From CAZLXG01 sp964563585 (GTDB lineage Bacteria > Bacteroidota > Bacteroidia > Flavobacteriales > Flavobacteriaceae): a stretch of DNA of 38,024 nt. The notes below the pieces were generated by a model. It saw only the letters and a program-made list of their open reading frames with translations, was not told where the DNA came from and did no database searches. The stretch covers positions 1-38,024 of the forward strand of contig CAZLXG010000015.1 in assembly GCA_964563585.1 (NCBI GenBank). Direction: 5' to 3'. Positions 16,182 through 24,743 of the stretch are shown in pieces; the first letter of the stretch is position 1; each line of letters begins with the position of its first letter. Both the position numbers and the translations under genes were made by a program.

Positions 16182-17872
16182 TTATTAATACTCTTCAAAG
16201 AATCAATCTGCATCTGTAATTTTTCAATTTCTTTAGCTTTTTTATCTACTACAGGAATAGCGACAATAGAATCTACAGCTTGTTCAATAATATCAATTTC
16301 TTTAGTGTCTTCTGCAAAATAGTAACCAATACCTTCGCTAGCTCTCCAGGCTTCATTTAACTGATTATAAACTTTCTTATCCCAAGTACTTGGATGCTTA
16401 ACATCAATCCAAATCACATCGCGATATTCACTATCTATTAAAACCAAATCTGGTGTAGCTGACCCATCAAATTGCTTTGAATCGCTTTCGCTAATGGCAG
16501 AAACTGTTCCTAAAAAGAACATACGTTTTCGTCCTGCAATATTTTTAATATAAGGTCTAAATTCTACAGGTGTATTGGCTGTCCAATCGTATTCTTTACG
16601 AGATTCTTTAACTTTTAAAGGCATTGCAGTAACACCTGCATAACCCTGTTTTTTAGTTGCATGGTCGTAATAGTAAAGTTTATCTGTTCCATCAGCAGGA
16701 ATAAAAACACTGTATGTTAAACTGGTACGCTCATCTCCTACTGGCTCTAATCCAAACCAATGGTATAAACCACTAAACGCATTAGAGTCTAAATCTGAAA
16801 AATCAAAATCAGTTACAAAAGGTTGTTGATTTTGGTCTTTAGGCATTTCTGGAATCTTCACCGCAGTTTTCATATTCCATGGCAACGGATCGCTAAAGCC
16901 ACCTAAAAATTTTAATGATTCTGCTTGTAATTGCGATACCTTTTCTGATAAAGTATTTTGTTTTGTTAAGTATGAATGATTTCGCATTTCTTCAGGATTA
17001 ATAAATGTGCCTTTACCAATTAAAACACGTTCTACATAATCGTTAAAATTATGTTCTCCGTTAGCAATAACCATCACGCCTCCAAAAGTTGGATAGGGGA
17101 ATAAAAAACCTTTCCACTTAATTAAACTAACCACTTGCACCCATTGTCCTGTATCATTTTTCATATAAAACGTATCACTTGGCTCATAATTTATTAACAT
17201 CCAAGGGTTGAAACGCTGCACTACTGCATGATAAGTGTTCCTACTAAATTTTAAAGATTCTCCTATTGAAAAGGTTACCGAAATTCTATTTTTGCTTGAA
17301 AACCTAGGAAATGGTGTCGTACTAGAAACTGAAAATATTTCTTCCGTATTATCACTCATTTGCTGAATCATATATTTTTCTGAAGGCTGAATTGCCATCG
17401 TCCATTTATTCTCATCATCAACTCTTACTAAATGTGGAAGTGAAACATCTTTAGTTTCCCCGACACTTTCATTTGCCATTGAAAAAATATTACGTAAAGG
17501 CTGAATACGTTCGTTTTGTGTTAGTGGTAATTCATTTATTTCAACTCGATTTAGATTATTAAAAACGTTATAGGTTTTCATGTAATCGTACATTTTAAAA
17601 TGCCAACCAACTGCATAAAGAATTCCAAAAAAAATAGCTAATAATGCTAAAATACCAACACGATTTCCTGAACTTGCTGTATTTCTAAACTTTCGCAATC
17701 CAAAGAATAATACAATGGCGCTTAATAAAATTATGAAAATATACTTTCTAACAAATAATAAAGCAGGTTGGTAGTCGTCTCGCATTACAAACAATGCTAT
17801 AAGCAGAATTAACCCAACTATAATGGTTATAGTTTTTTGTTTTTTGCCTTTACTCCAATAGTTTTTTAGCAT
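16178..17872 (-). CDS. Large unknown membrane protein, last gene of the AAA+ operon
   Basis: 564 residues. About three membrane segments near the N-terminus (IIVGLILLIALFVM, YIFIILLSAIVLFFGL, VGILALLAIFFGILYAVGW; residues ~15-110) are followed by a ~400-residue soluble domain of mixed beta character and a short C-terminal coiled coil (EIEKLQMQIDSLKSI). The soluble part has aromatic stretches such as WMLINYEPSDTFYM and GFLFPYPTFGGVMVIANG and resembles no family I can name. Its side of the membrane is not settled. It is 12 bases downstream of the 60-residue membrane protein gene and ends the seven-gene minus-strand run. Not recognised; function left open. Confidence 0.8.
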   Translation of the reverse strand: MLKNYWSKGKKQKTITIIVGLILLIALFVMRDDYQPALLFVRKYIFIILLSAIVLFFGLRKFRNTASSGNRVGILALLAIFFGILYAVGWHFKMYDYMKTYNVFNNLNRVEINELPLTQNERIQPLRNIFSMANESVGETKDVSLPHLVRVDDENKWTMAIQPSEKYMIQQMSDNTEEIFSVSSTTPFPRFSSKNRISVTFSIGESLKFSRNTYHAVVQRFNPWMLINYEPSDTFYMKNDTGQWVQVVSLIKWKGFLFPYPTFGGVMVIANGEHNFNDYVERVLIGKGTFINPEEMRNHSYLTKQNTLSEKVSQLQAESLKFLGGFSDPLPWNMKTAVKIPEMPKDQNQQPFVTDFDFSDLDSNAFSGLYHWFGLEPVGDERTSLTYSVFIPADGTDKLYYYDHATKKQGYAGVTAMPLKVKESRKEYDWTANTPVEFRPYIKNIAGRKRMFFLGTVSAISESDSKQFDGSATPDLVLIDSEYRDVIWIDVKHPSTWDKKVYNQLNEAWRASEGIGYYFAEDTKEIDIIEQAVDSIVAIPVVDKKAKEIEKLQMQIDSLKSINN

Positions 17873-17884
17873 AATATCTGTTAT

Positions 17885-18067
17885 TTATTTTTGCCTTTTT
17901 TTGTGATTGATAGATAATACCATAGCAATAATCATTAATACTGGTGTAAGAAATCTTAAACTGTTTTTCCATTGAAAACCACTATTGTAATCATAGATAA
18001 ACAATTCTACAACTAATAATATAGCGAAGATTACTATTAATATATATCTAACTTTGTTTCTGTTCAT
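17885..18067 (-). CDS. Small two-helix membrane protein
   Basis: 60 residues made almost entirely of two hydrophobic helices (YILIVIFAILLVVELFIYDY and LTPVLMIIAMVLSI) separated by a short NSGFQWKNS loop, with basic residues at both ends (MNRNKVR, NHKKRQK). That arrangement places both ends in the cytoplasm. It starts one base after the stop of the 176-residue membrane protein and ends 12 bases before the next gene, so it is translated as part of the operon. No family recognised. Confidence 0.75.
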   Translation of the reverse strand: MNRNKVRYILIVIFAILLVVELFIYDYNSGFQWKNSLRFLTPVLMIIAMVLSINHKKRQK

Positions 18068-18068
18068 C

Positions 18069-18599
18069 TTACAATAACCCTTTATCCTTTAAGCGTTCGC
18101 GTGCACTTTTTTCTTCAACTTTAACATCTTCTCTGTTCTCAACTGCGCTCGAACTGACAGTTTCTTCTTCTTTTGTTTGTATATCTTCAATAAAATCTTT
18201 TCCTCTTTCAATGGTATCATGAACTATCTCTTCTAAAGAGTCTTTTTGTTCTTCAATTACTTTACCAGATTTCAACACAAAATTTGCTAAATATGTTCCC
18301 GCCAACGTACCAACTATACTTGAGGCAAAAGTTGAAATTGTGTTGTAATTATAGCCTATTGGAATTAAAAATTGAACAATAACAATGAATCCTAAAAACA
18401 GAAACGTTATAAAAACAATACGCAACAATAGTTTTTGCTGATATACAAAACCTGTTTTATCGCCTGATTTCATTTGCAATTCTTTTGAATTTACCATTTT
18501 GTTTAAAAAACGATATAACCCGTTTCCATTGGATTCTCTCCAATACATTAAGATTCCAAATAATATTGAGGCAATAAATACGATAATTTCTAATGTCAT
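18069..18599 (-). CDS. Membrane protein with charged cytoplasmic tail, carrying a repeat-derived insert
   Basis: 176 residues. One hydrophobic N-terminal segment (IIVFIASILFGILMYW) and two central ones (IVFITFLFLGFIVIVQFLI, TFASSIVGTLAGTYLANFVL) are followed by an acidic and basic tail (SLEEIVHDTIERGKDFIEDIQTKEEE...) likely in the cytoplasm. Within the tail, residues SSSAVEN are encoded by a dispersed palindromic repeat (18140-18159) that preserved the frame. The gene lies 51 bases after the 411-residue gene. Family not recognised; the tail could be the docking site for the soluble operon partners, which is inference only. Confidence 0.8.
   Translation of the reverse strand: MTLEIIVFIASILFGILMYWRESNGNGLYRFLNKMVNSKELQMKSGDKTGFVYQQKLLLRIVFITFLFLGFIVIVQFLIPIGYNYNTISTFASSIVGTLAGTYLANFVLKSGKVIEEQKDSLEEIVHDTIERGKDFIEDIQTKEEETVSSSAVENREDVKVEEKSARERLKDKGLL
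18140..18159. repeat. Dispersed palindromic repeat copy inside a coding region
   Basis: Matches the pattern CRACTGCGCTCNNNNNGACA shared with 8818-8837 and 29500-29519. All three have the same orientation. It lies in the disordered-looking tail of the 176-residue protein and does not break the frame. Confidence 0.75.
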
Positions 18600-18650
18600 A
18601 ACTTAAAGTTTTAAGTAAAAATACTCACTTACTAAATTAGTCTATAATTT

Positions 18651-19886
18651 TTAAATATTGTTACTAATGGTTTCAATAGCCCAATCTTTAAAAGATTCAT
18701 TCCAGTTTTTATAACTGCTATAAAATGCTTCTTTATCGTACCAATACCAATATAAAACATCTTTTGGCGATACATTAATTAACAGTTTCCATATTAAATC
18801 TTGGTGTTTAGCTTGTAATGATGAATGTGGCTCGTGCAACGCTTCATACATTTTTAAATCGACTATATCTGCTATTTTATATTGATTACTGATTTCTAAT
18901 TTTTCCAAATAACGCTCCACACTCATTACTTTTTTTCGAGCTTCAATTTCTAATTTATTAAGATAGCTTTTGTATAAAATAGAATCGTTTAATATGTCTT
19001 TTACTGGATGTTGTGTTTTCTTTAAATATTGAGACATTTCAAACTTTTTGATACGCTCGTAACGTTTTGTTTTTACTACAGCTTCTAAATCGGATTCAAT
19101 AATAACATGGTCTCGGAGTTTTTCCATTAATTCATCTTGCAGAATATGATAAATTAACACGTCGTAATTAGTATCTTTTATAGCTTCTTTGTACCACTTA
19201 TTATCTTCAAAAACTACTATAGGAGTTATAAAATCTCTTAGTATATACACACCTTTAAAGGCTTTTGTATAAAAAGAATCTGTTTCAAACTGCAATGTGT
19301 GCAACTCTAAATCTCTATTTCGTAAATCACCATAGGTTTTTGCCGAAGTTATTAGCTGCTCATGTAAATCTTCATCAATAAAATTATTACCTCTGTTAAA
19401 TATTTCTATTAATTTTAACTGCTGTTTTTGAATTTCGTCTAACTTATCAATTAAATGAAAACTTATAGAAACCTTATTGTATTTTAAAACATCTAAAGGC
19501 TCGTAAAATGCATCAATATCTTGGTCGAAATCTAAACATATGGCACAATCGCGAGTAATATTGTTGATTTTTTCATCATGGATTTTAAACACGTATTTCA
19601 TCATATCCCTATCAAAAGTGTGAAAGGGTTCGTAAACTGGTTTTCCTTTTTGTAGTGGTGAAATTATAATACCGTGCGGATTCGCATCTCCGTTATTTAA
19701 ATAGTGCACTTCCTTTTTCTCCTCAGCAATTTCTGGACTCCAACCCATACCATCAATTGAAAACGTTTTAAGCTTTGTTTTGGTAAAACCAAGTTTTACC
19801 AAACACTTATTATAGCGTTCAACAAGCTTTCCGCTTACTGGAATTAATTCACTCCTATATAAATTGGCTTCTTTTAGTTTTTGCAT
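18651..19886 (-). CDS. Unknown soluble protein of the AAA+ operon (411 residues)
   Basis: 411 residues, no signal peptide and no membrane segment. The N-terminal half looks alpha/beta (LVERYNKCLVKLGF, GDANPHGIIISPLQKGKPVYEPF, CAICLDFDQDIDAFYEPLD); the second half is helical with charged residues, and the end is rich in Trp and Tyr (VLYWYWYDKEAFYSSYKNW). No catalytic motif could be identified. Its ATG follows directly on the stop codon of a truncated NUDIX remnant (TAAATG), so it is preceded by relic rather than by a promoter, and is likely carried on the long operon transcript. Function unknown. Confidence 0.8.
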   Translation of the reverse strand: MQKLKEANLYRSELIPVSGKLVERYNKCLVKLGFTKTKLKTFSIDGMGWSPEIAEEKKEVHYLNNGDANPHGIIISPLQKGKPVYEPFHTFDRDMMKYVFKIHDEKINNITRDCAICLDFDQDIDAFYEPLDVLKYNKVSISFHLIDKLDEIQKQQLKLIEIFNRGNNFIDEDLHEQLITSAKTYGDLRNRDLELHTLQFETDSFYTKAFKGVYILRDFITPIVVFEDNKWYKEAIKDTNYDVLIYHILQDELMEKLRDHVIIESDLEAVVKTKRYERIKKFEMSQYLKKTQHPVKDILNDSILYKSYLNKLEIEARKKVMSVERYLEKLEISNQYKIADIVDLKMYEALHEPHSSLQAKHQDLIWKLLINVSPKDVLYWYWYDKEAFYSSYKNWNESFKDWAIETISNNI

Positions 19887-20015
19887 TTAATCTAACAACT
19901 TATGTATTTGCCTATACTGTAACAACACTACCGTTCTAACATCTATTATCTTACCACTATCTAGCATGTTTATTGCTTCTTTAAATGGTATTTCTAGCAC
20001 TTCAATATTTTTAAC
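19887..20015 (-). pseudogene. 3' stump of a NUDIX hydrolase gene inside the operon
   Basis: The 129 bases between the AAA+ gene stop and the next ATG encode 42 uninterrupted residues and a stop: VKNIEVLEIPFKEAINMLDS...VVLLQYRQIHKLLD. This matches the C-terminal end of ADP-ribose pyrophosphatase-like NUDIX enzymes (hExLEhPFxEAhxMhxSGxIxDxKThhLLQY). The NUDIX box itself is missing: upstream sequence goes straight into the AAA+ stop codon, so the 5' part was deleted. The remnant suggests a NUDIX gene once stood between these two genes. Confidence 0.75.
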
Positions 20016-20017
20016 AC

Positions 20018-21979
20018 TTAATTATCATGTTCAAATTTATTTCTAGCTTCGGTTTCTATATTTAATTGATTTACTCTAACATCCACTTTTCGTTTAAAAT
20101 CAGTATCAGCAATAGTTGCCACGTTATCTAAATAACGTACTACTTCTTGTCTTCTAATTTCAGAAAAATCTAAACCTTTCATATTGGTGCGCATCAATTC
20201 TTGAAGCATATTAAACTTGGTTTCGTAATCTTGTTTAAAATAAACTTCAGGTTTATCGAACCAATCTTCTTCTAAATCAAAATCGGTTAAACGTAACGAA
20301 ATTGCAGATTGTATATTCCTAACATCTCGTGATGAGAAAAAAGGAAATATTTTCTGAATCTCTTTATATAAACCCGCATAAAATAAATGTTCGCTAGTTT
20401 TATGCAATTTCTCAGCATTTTCATAAGCTTCTAAAACACGTTCTTCATTTGGTTTTTCAACACTGCTTAAAATATCTCCCATATTTTTTGCTAATCCTTG
20501 GTCTTTTAAAAACTCATAATCTGAAGGACTCGTCATATTCACAAAATCTGGCATTGTTTTATCTAATTTTCGCCACCATAAATGGTCTTGGTCTAAAAAG
20601 TCGTGCTCTGTTTTTGCGCCATCAATTTTAAAACGACCTTGAACACGAGAAATCACAGCTTTATCTAACATTTCTGGAAGGTTTGTAAATAATCCAATAG
20701 AACTGTTACCGTAATTTACTGCATAAGCACCTTCTGTATAACGTAAAAATACTCCAATAACTTCTTTTACACCAGCCGAAACACCTTGTGCAGTTCGTTC
20801 TTGTAAATTATTTTCGGCATCATCAATTGGTGCAAAAATTAATTTTGAAGGGTCTTGCAAAGGTTTCATCCATTCTACCATTTTTTCGGCAGAACCGCCT
20901 TGAAACGTACTAATTAAAGTATCTGGCATAGGATGAAACAAAAACGGAATTTCTAAATTATCGCAATGTTCTTTTAATCGCGTAGCAATAGCAGCAATCA
21001 GCATACTTTTTCCTGTTCCTGGAATTCCATAACCCATAAAAACGGGCATAAAACCACCTAATTCTTGAAACGGATTCTTCTTAGCAGTAAAATCGTAACT
21101 CAGCATACGCTCCGTTAAACGGCGTGCAAAATGTTTTGCATCCCTGTTACCTACTATTTGTTCGAACTGAATTTTATTAAACTCAATACTTTTTGCTGTG
21201 CCAGAAAACACATTGCTCCAACCTGACACGGCGAACTCTGAGTTTTCGAGCTTATAAGTTCTATCTTCAATAGTTTCAGTATATTCTAAAGAACTTTTTC
21301 TAAGCTGAATTTCATCTATTAAAGCTTCAAAATAAACCACCGTAAAATCAATAACATCTTTATCAGATTTTATAATTTCTGGATGTCCTAAATATTTATC
21401 ATAATAAAATAAACTACACGAAATCCCTTTTATTGGCGACAATATTGAAACCTCAGGAATACCTGCAAACTTTTGTTTCATCACACTTAAATCATCCGAA
21501 GCATGCTGTTTTAAATCGTGTAATATTTTATACGCAGTTGCAAACAACATAAATGCTGTTGCTGTATGCATTTTACTTTCAAACTCGCGTTTTCCTGCGG
21601 TGTCTAAAGCTGATTTATTTTCGTTTAAGCTTGATAAACCAGATGCATCATAATAACTATCTTTTATCCAAATACCAAGTGTTAATCCTTCTTGAACTGC
21701 ATAAAGCGTTTCATTTAAAAGTTTTGGAATAGCTATTGAATCTGGTAATAATCGCTTTTTTAAAGCTAAAATTGTTTTAGAAACCGATGTTATGGTAACA
21801 CTACTTCCTTTATTTGCTCTAGATAAATACAATAAAATAGATTCGTCTTTAGCATCTTTTTCTTTGTTTTTTGCACGTGAACCTTGTTCCCATTGTACAG
21901 ATTTTAAATATGATGATGCTTCGTCACGGAGCATATCGAGTTCGGTTTGTTTTATCGGGAATGTTGAGTTGTGTTCCAT
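20018..21979 (-). CDS. AAA+ ATPase of the classical clade with divergent Walker B, operon core
   Basis: 653 residues. Residues 1-270 are helical and of unknown fold. The AAA module follows: Walker A GIPGTGKS (318-325), a pore-loop-like STFQGGSAEKM with aromatic F359, Walker B IFAPIDDAEN (381-390), sensor 1 region GLFTNLPEML with N433, and arginine-finger candidates in SRVQGRF (R445, R449). The usual DE pair of Walker B reads DD (386-387), with E389 two residues further. A C-terminal helical region of ~200 residues follows. The pore loop suggests it threads or remodels a polypeptide, possibly the coiled-coil partner encoded upstream. It starts 31 bases after the 354-residue gene. Substrate is inference. 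Confidence 0.88.
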   Translation of the reverse strand: MEHNSTFPIKQTELDMLRDEASSYLKSVQWEQGSRAKNKEKDAKDESILLYLSRANKGSSVTITSVSKTILALKKRLLPDSIAIPKLLNETLYAVQEGLTLGIWIKDSYYDASGLSSLNENKSALDTAGKREFESKMHTATAFMLFATAYKILHDLKQHASDDLSVMKQKFAGIPEVSILSPIKGISCSLFYYDKYLGHPEIIKSDKDVIDFTVVYFEALIDEIQLRKSSLEYTETIEDRTYKLENSEFAVSGWSNVFSGTAKSIEFNKIQFEQIVGNRDAKHFARRLTERMLSYDFTAKKNPFQELGGFMPVFMGYGIPGTGKSMLIAAIATRLKEHCDNLEIPFLFHPMPDTLISTFQGGSAEKMVEWMKPLQDPSKLIFAPIDDAENNLQERTAQGVSAGVKEVIGVFLRYTEGAYAVNYGNSSIGLFTNLPEMLDKAVISRVQGRFKIDGAKTEHDFLDQDHLWWRKLDKTMPDFVNMTSPSDYEFLKDQGLAKNMGDILSSVEKPNEERVLEAYENAEKLHKTSEHLFYAGLYKEIQKIFPFFSSRDVRNIQSAISLRLTDFDLEEDWFDKPEVYFKQDYETKFNMLQELMRTNMKGLDFSEIRRQEVVRYLDNVATIADTDFKRKVDVRVNQLNIETEARNKFEHDN

Positions 21980-22010
21980 ATGTTTTTAATTATCAATTGA
22001 AAGTTATCAA

Positions 22011-23075
22011 TTAATTTATCTTTTCAATTTTCAAACTAGCTATTTGTATTGGTGCTTTAGCTAATTCATCCATTATCTCAGGTGTTTTATTATATAATAA
22101 TTGAATTATACGATGCGGTGCAAATACATACTTTTGTGTAAATACATCGTCCCATTTTTGCAATAATTGTTTTGTAAAAAAACCGCCTTCTTTAAATTCG
22201 CCACCAGATTCTACTTCATCTATTTTTAAGGAAATAGCAAATGATTCTAAAGGAATTTCCTTTTTACTAATACTCTCTAAAATAGTATGTGTAAGCTCGT
22301 TTTCGTCTTTAGCAAAAACGTTATGTATAGGTCCTAAATCTATTCGTTTTATAAGTTTTGGCGATACTTTTGGCAACTTTCTATCAATAGTGTAAGCCAT
22401 CGTATCTAAACTCATATCTCTATCTGAAGTTGTTTTTAAAACTTCATAAATTTCATCTTTATAATCGTTAATTCGTGTACCATCGTAATCAAAATACATG
22501 AAACAAATAAATGGTCGGTTATGCGACACATCAAAAAAGCTCCAACTAATTAGTAAATCTCCTTTTGAGTTTTTAGGTGCAATTAAAATTTTACCTTGTA
22601 CAAACCGATTAAATATATATTCTTTTTTTACCGAAGAATAATACACAATTGATGCCGCTTGAAATAACTTACTTTTCTTAATAGGTTCTTTTTTACGCAT
22701 CAACGTATCCAAAAATTCTTCCCGTAAAGTTTCCACACTCGTAAGTCTTCCTAAATATTCTTCGCGCAACTCTAAATCGTTAAACAAATATCTGAATTCC
22801 AAATAATTAGGAAACCCCGAATGTGTTAAATCTACCTTCATGTTATCCTCATCATCATACATATATTTTATCCGCATCGCCTCAATCGAGTACAATAACA
22901 AATCGCAATATTGCTTAAATAAAAGCACTTCTTGGTTATTGCAAAGTTTTTGTTGTTGCACACCAACAATTAATTCTTTAAAAGCAAAATCAATCATTTT
23001 ATGATAGAATACATAGTGCTCTTTAGAGTCAAGAATCGCAGAATCTAATGGTGTAACTATATGGTTTATGGACAT
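22011..23075 (-). CDS. Unknown soluble protein of the AAA+ operon (354 residues)
   Basis: 354 residues without signal peptide or membrane segment. The N-terminal half is helical (FYHKMIDFAFKELIVGVQQQKL, FKQYCDLLLYSIEAMRIKYMY). The middle contains a beta-rich stretch (GKILIAPKNSKGDLLISWSFF, RPFICFMYFDYDGTRIND) and the C-terminus is again helical. Not recognised. It sits between the coiled-coil gene (144-base gap filled by a folded element) and the AAA+ gene (31 bases), which argues that it works with the ATPase, perhaps as adaptor; that is inference. Confidence 0.8.
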   Translation of the reverse strand: MSINHIVTPLDSAILDSKEHYVFYHKMIDFAFKELIVGVQQQKLCNNQEVLLFKQYCDLLLYSIEAMRIKYMYDDEDNMKVDLTHSGFPNYLEFRYLFNDLELREEYLGRLTSVETLREEFLDTLMRKKEPIKKSKLFQAASIVYYSSVKKEYIFNRFVQGKILIAPKNSKGDLLISWSFFDVSHNRPFICFMYFDYDGTRINDYKDEIYEVLKTTSDRDMSLDTMAYTIDRKLPKVSPKLIKRIDLGPIHNVFAKDENELTHTILESISKKEIPLESFAISLKIDEVESGGEFKEGGFFTKQLLQKWDDVFTQKYVFAPHRIIQLLYNKTPEIMDELAKAPIQIASLKIEKIN

Positions 23076-23092
23076 TTTAATTGATAATTATG

Positions 23093-23110
23093 AATTGACA
23101 ATTGTCAATT
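23093..23110. repeat. 18-bp perfect palindrome
   Basis: AATTGACAATTGTCAATT is a perfect palindrome 17 bases upstream of the ATG at 23075 and just downstream (in transcription) of the folded element. Similar AATTGATAATT-type sequence lies at 21985-22010 in the next operon gap. It may be part of the repeat family or a protein-binding site. Confidence 0.5.
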
Positions 23111-23115
23111 ACTTT

Positions 23116-23211
23116 GCGTTAAGGATTGAAGCGGCATCCTTTTTTTGTGAAAAAAGATATAGCGAAAAGCCTGACTCTATTTTGACATTAAGTCAAAATA
23201 GAGTAACGCCC
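23116..23211 (-). repeat. Folded ~96-nt repeat-like element in the operon
   Basis: Read on the minus strand it starts GGGCGTTA and ends TAACGC, so its ends pair (23204-23209 with 23116-23121). Inside are a perfect 13-bp hairpin (arms 23174-23186 and 23192-23204, 5-nt loop) and a second one (AAGGAT 23121-23126 with ATCCTT 23136-23141, 9-nt loop), with the unpaired-looking CAGGCTTTTCGCTATATC between them. A T6/A6 stretch lies between. I recall sequences of this style, with GGGCGTTA and GGATGCCGCTTCAATCCTTAACGC, scattered in flavobacterial genomes; that is memory, not a search. It starts nine bases after the coiled-coil gene stop and could act on the transcript as a stabiliser, attenuator or processing site. 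Confidence 0.75.
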
Positions 23212-23219
23212 ATATTATT

Positions 23220-24566
23220 TTAAGATAACAAATCGTCATCGCTAGCCTCAGGTTTTGGTTCGCTAGCAGGTTCATCACCAGCATCATCCGAAGGTTTGTT
23301 TGCATCGGCAGCATAATAATCTTCAAAAATCTCTTTCATATCGATGCCGTAACGTTCAGCAAAATTCTTTTGTATATCGGCATCCTTAGTTCTAATTTCT
23401 TGCAACGCCTCAGCATAACTGCTATAAACACCTTGCATAACTTTTTCATGCACTGGAATATTATCCATCATATCTTGACGTGCTTTAGCACTCGCGGTAT
23501 GCATAGATGCTAATGTTTCACCAATATGTTCATCCGTTTTTACACCTAAATGCTCTAAAATAGCAGCAAATTCTTGATCTGTTCTAGCCTTTAAAGCCAC
23601 CACATAACCATCGTAATATTTAAGACGCTCCTCAGTATCTGACTTTAATTTAGCACGATGCGTTTGTAAATTACTACGTAACGATGTTAATACTTTTATA
23701 GTTAAATTATGCTTGTGTACAAAGCTATCCTTACTGGCAGCCAATGTTGTATAAGCATTTTTTAGGCCTTCTAATTCTTCAACTTTTTGCTCTATAGTAG
23801 TTACTTTTCCAACAGCTTGCGCATATTCAGCCGATTGTTTGTCGACGATATCTTCTAACTCTTGACGTGCTTGTTTTAATAAAGCATATTGCTCTTCAAG
23901 TTTATCTTCAACTTCTTTCTTTTTCTCTAAAGCTTTAGTATGATTTTTAGTCGCCTCAACAATAGCCGTTTTTAATTTTTCTTCAACTTCTTTAATTTCA
24001 ATTTCTCTGTTTTTTAAACGACTAACCGCTGCCTGACTTTTATATGATAATTCGTTTAACAAAGTTTGAATATCAGCACTTTCAATACGTTGCTGAAACA
24101 TAGCTTTAGCTTTATTATCAGCTCCTGCTCTCGTTTTTTCAGCAGTTTTGAATTCTTCTTGTGCTTTTTTAATTTTACTTTTTCGTCCCCAAAGATTATT
24201 CCACCAAGTGTCTGGTTTGTTTTCTGCATCTTCTAATTCAACTCTTGCACGCTCTAAGGCTTTTTGTGCATCATCAATTACTTTTTGTTCATTCGCATTA
24301 AGTGCAGAAAATTTTTCAAAAATAATACCAACCTCATCTTGATAATCGGTTAAATCTTTAATAGCATCTAATAGTGTTGCTCTATCCTTCTCAGCCATAT
24401 GCACCACATCATCTAATGTTGCATTTAGTATTTTCTGTCTTACTTGCGGGTCATCTTCTTGAGACAATTTAGATTTCATAGTATCAATGGCTTTCCCCCA
24501 GTTGACATCTACTTTCTCTGTTTTTTCGTTAGAACTGGTTTCTAATAAATCAAAATCGTCAGACAT
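23220..24566 (-). CDS. Long coiled-coil protein, first gene of the AAA+ operon
   Basis: 448 residues, acidic ends and a long helical body. The N-terminus (residues 1-70) is acidic, then coiled coil from about 80-290 with many A, E, K, Q heptads. A tryptophan-rich break, PDTWWNNLWGRKSKIKKA near residue 120, looks amphipathic and could touch membrane. The C-terminal third (HNLTIKVLTSLRSNL... to NFAERYGIDMKEIFEDYY) is helical, and the tail is low-complexity acid and proline ending SDDDLLS. No signal peptide. Weakly reminiscent of PspA-like or TelA-like helical proteins, but not assignable. It leads the operon, divergent from the MBL relic, and may be the substrate or scaffold of the ATPase. Confidence 0.82.
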   Translation of the reverse strand: MSDDFDLLETSSNEKTEKVDVNWGKAIDTMKSKLSQEDDPQVRQKILNATLDDVVHMAEKDRATLLDAIKDLTDYQDEVGIIFEKFSALNANEQKVIDDAQKALERARVELEDAENKPDTWWNNLWGRKSKIKKAQEEFKTAEKTRAGADNKAKAMFQQRIESADIQTLLNELSYKSQAAVSRLKNREIEIKEVEEKLKTAIVEATKNHTKALEKKKEVEDKLEEQYALLKQARQELEDIVDKQSAEYAQAVGKVTTIEQKVEELEGLKNAYTTLAASKDSFVHKHNLTIKVLTSLRSNLQTHRAKLKSDTEERLKYYDGYVVALKARTDQEFAAILEHLGVKTDEHIGETLASMHTASAKARQDMMDNIPVHEKVMQGVYSSYAEALQEIRTKDADIQKNFAERYGIDMKEIFEDYYAADANKPSDDAGDEPASEPKPEASDDDLLS

Positions 24567-24743
24567 ATTGTTATGGTATTATTTAAGTTGAACAAATTAT
24601 ATTTAAGATAAGCAATTTCGTTAAAAAATATCAATTTAAAAACTAATCCCACTTAAATTATTGGTAGTATATGTTATTAAAATGTTACAGTTTTTAAAAA
24701 ATGTTTTTTAGTGTGTCTCTTTATAATCAAAAAATATTTTCAA

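Noticed and set aside
16178..24566. The unknown operon as a known anti-phage or tellurite-resistance system
   Set aside because: The coiled-coil protein only loosely recalls TelA or PspA and no nuclease, cyclase, TIR or other defence effector is present.
24711..24743. GTG start for the MBL lipoprotein
   Set aside because: It would place extra residues before a clear lipoprotein signal peptide that begins at 24744.
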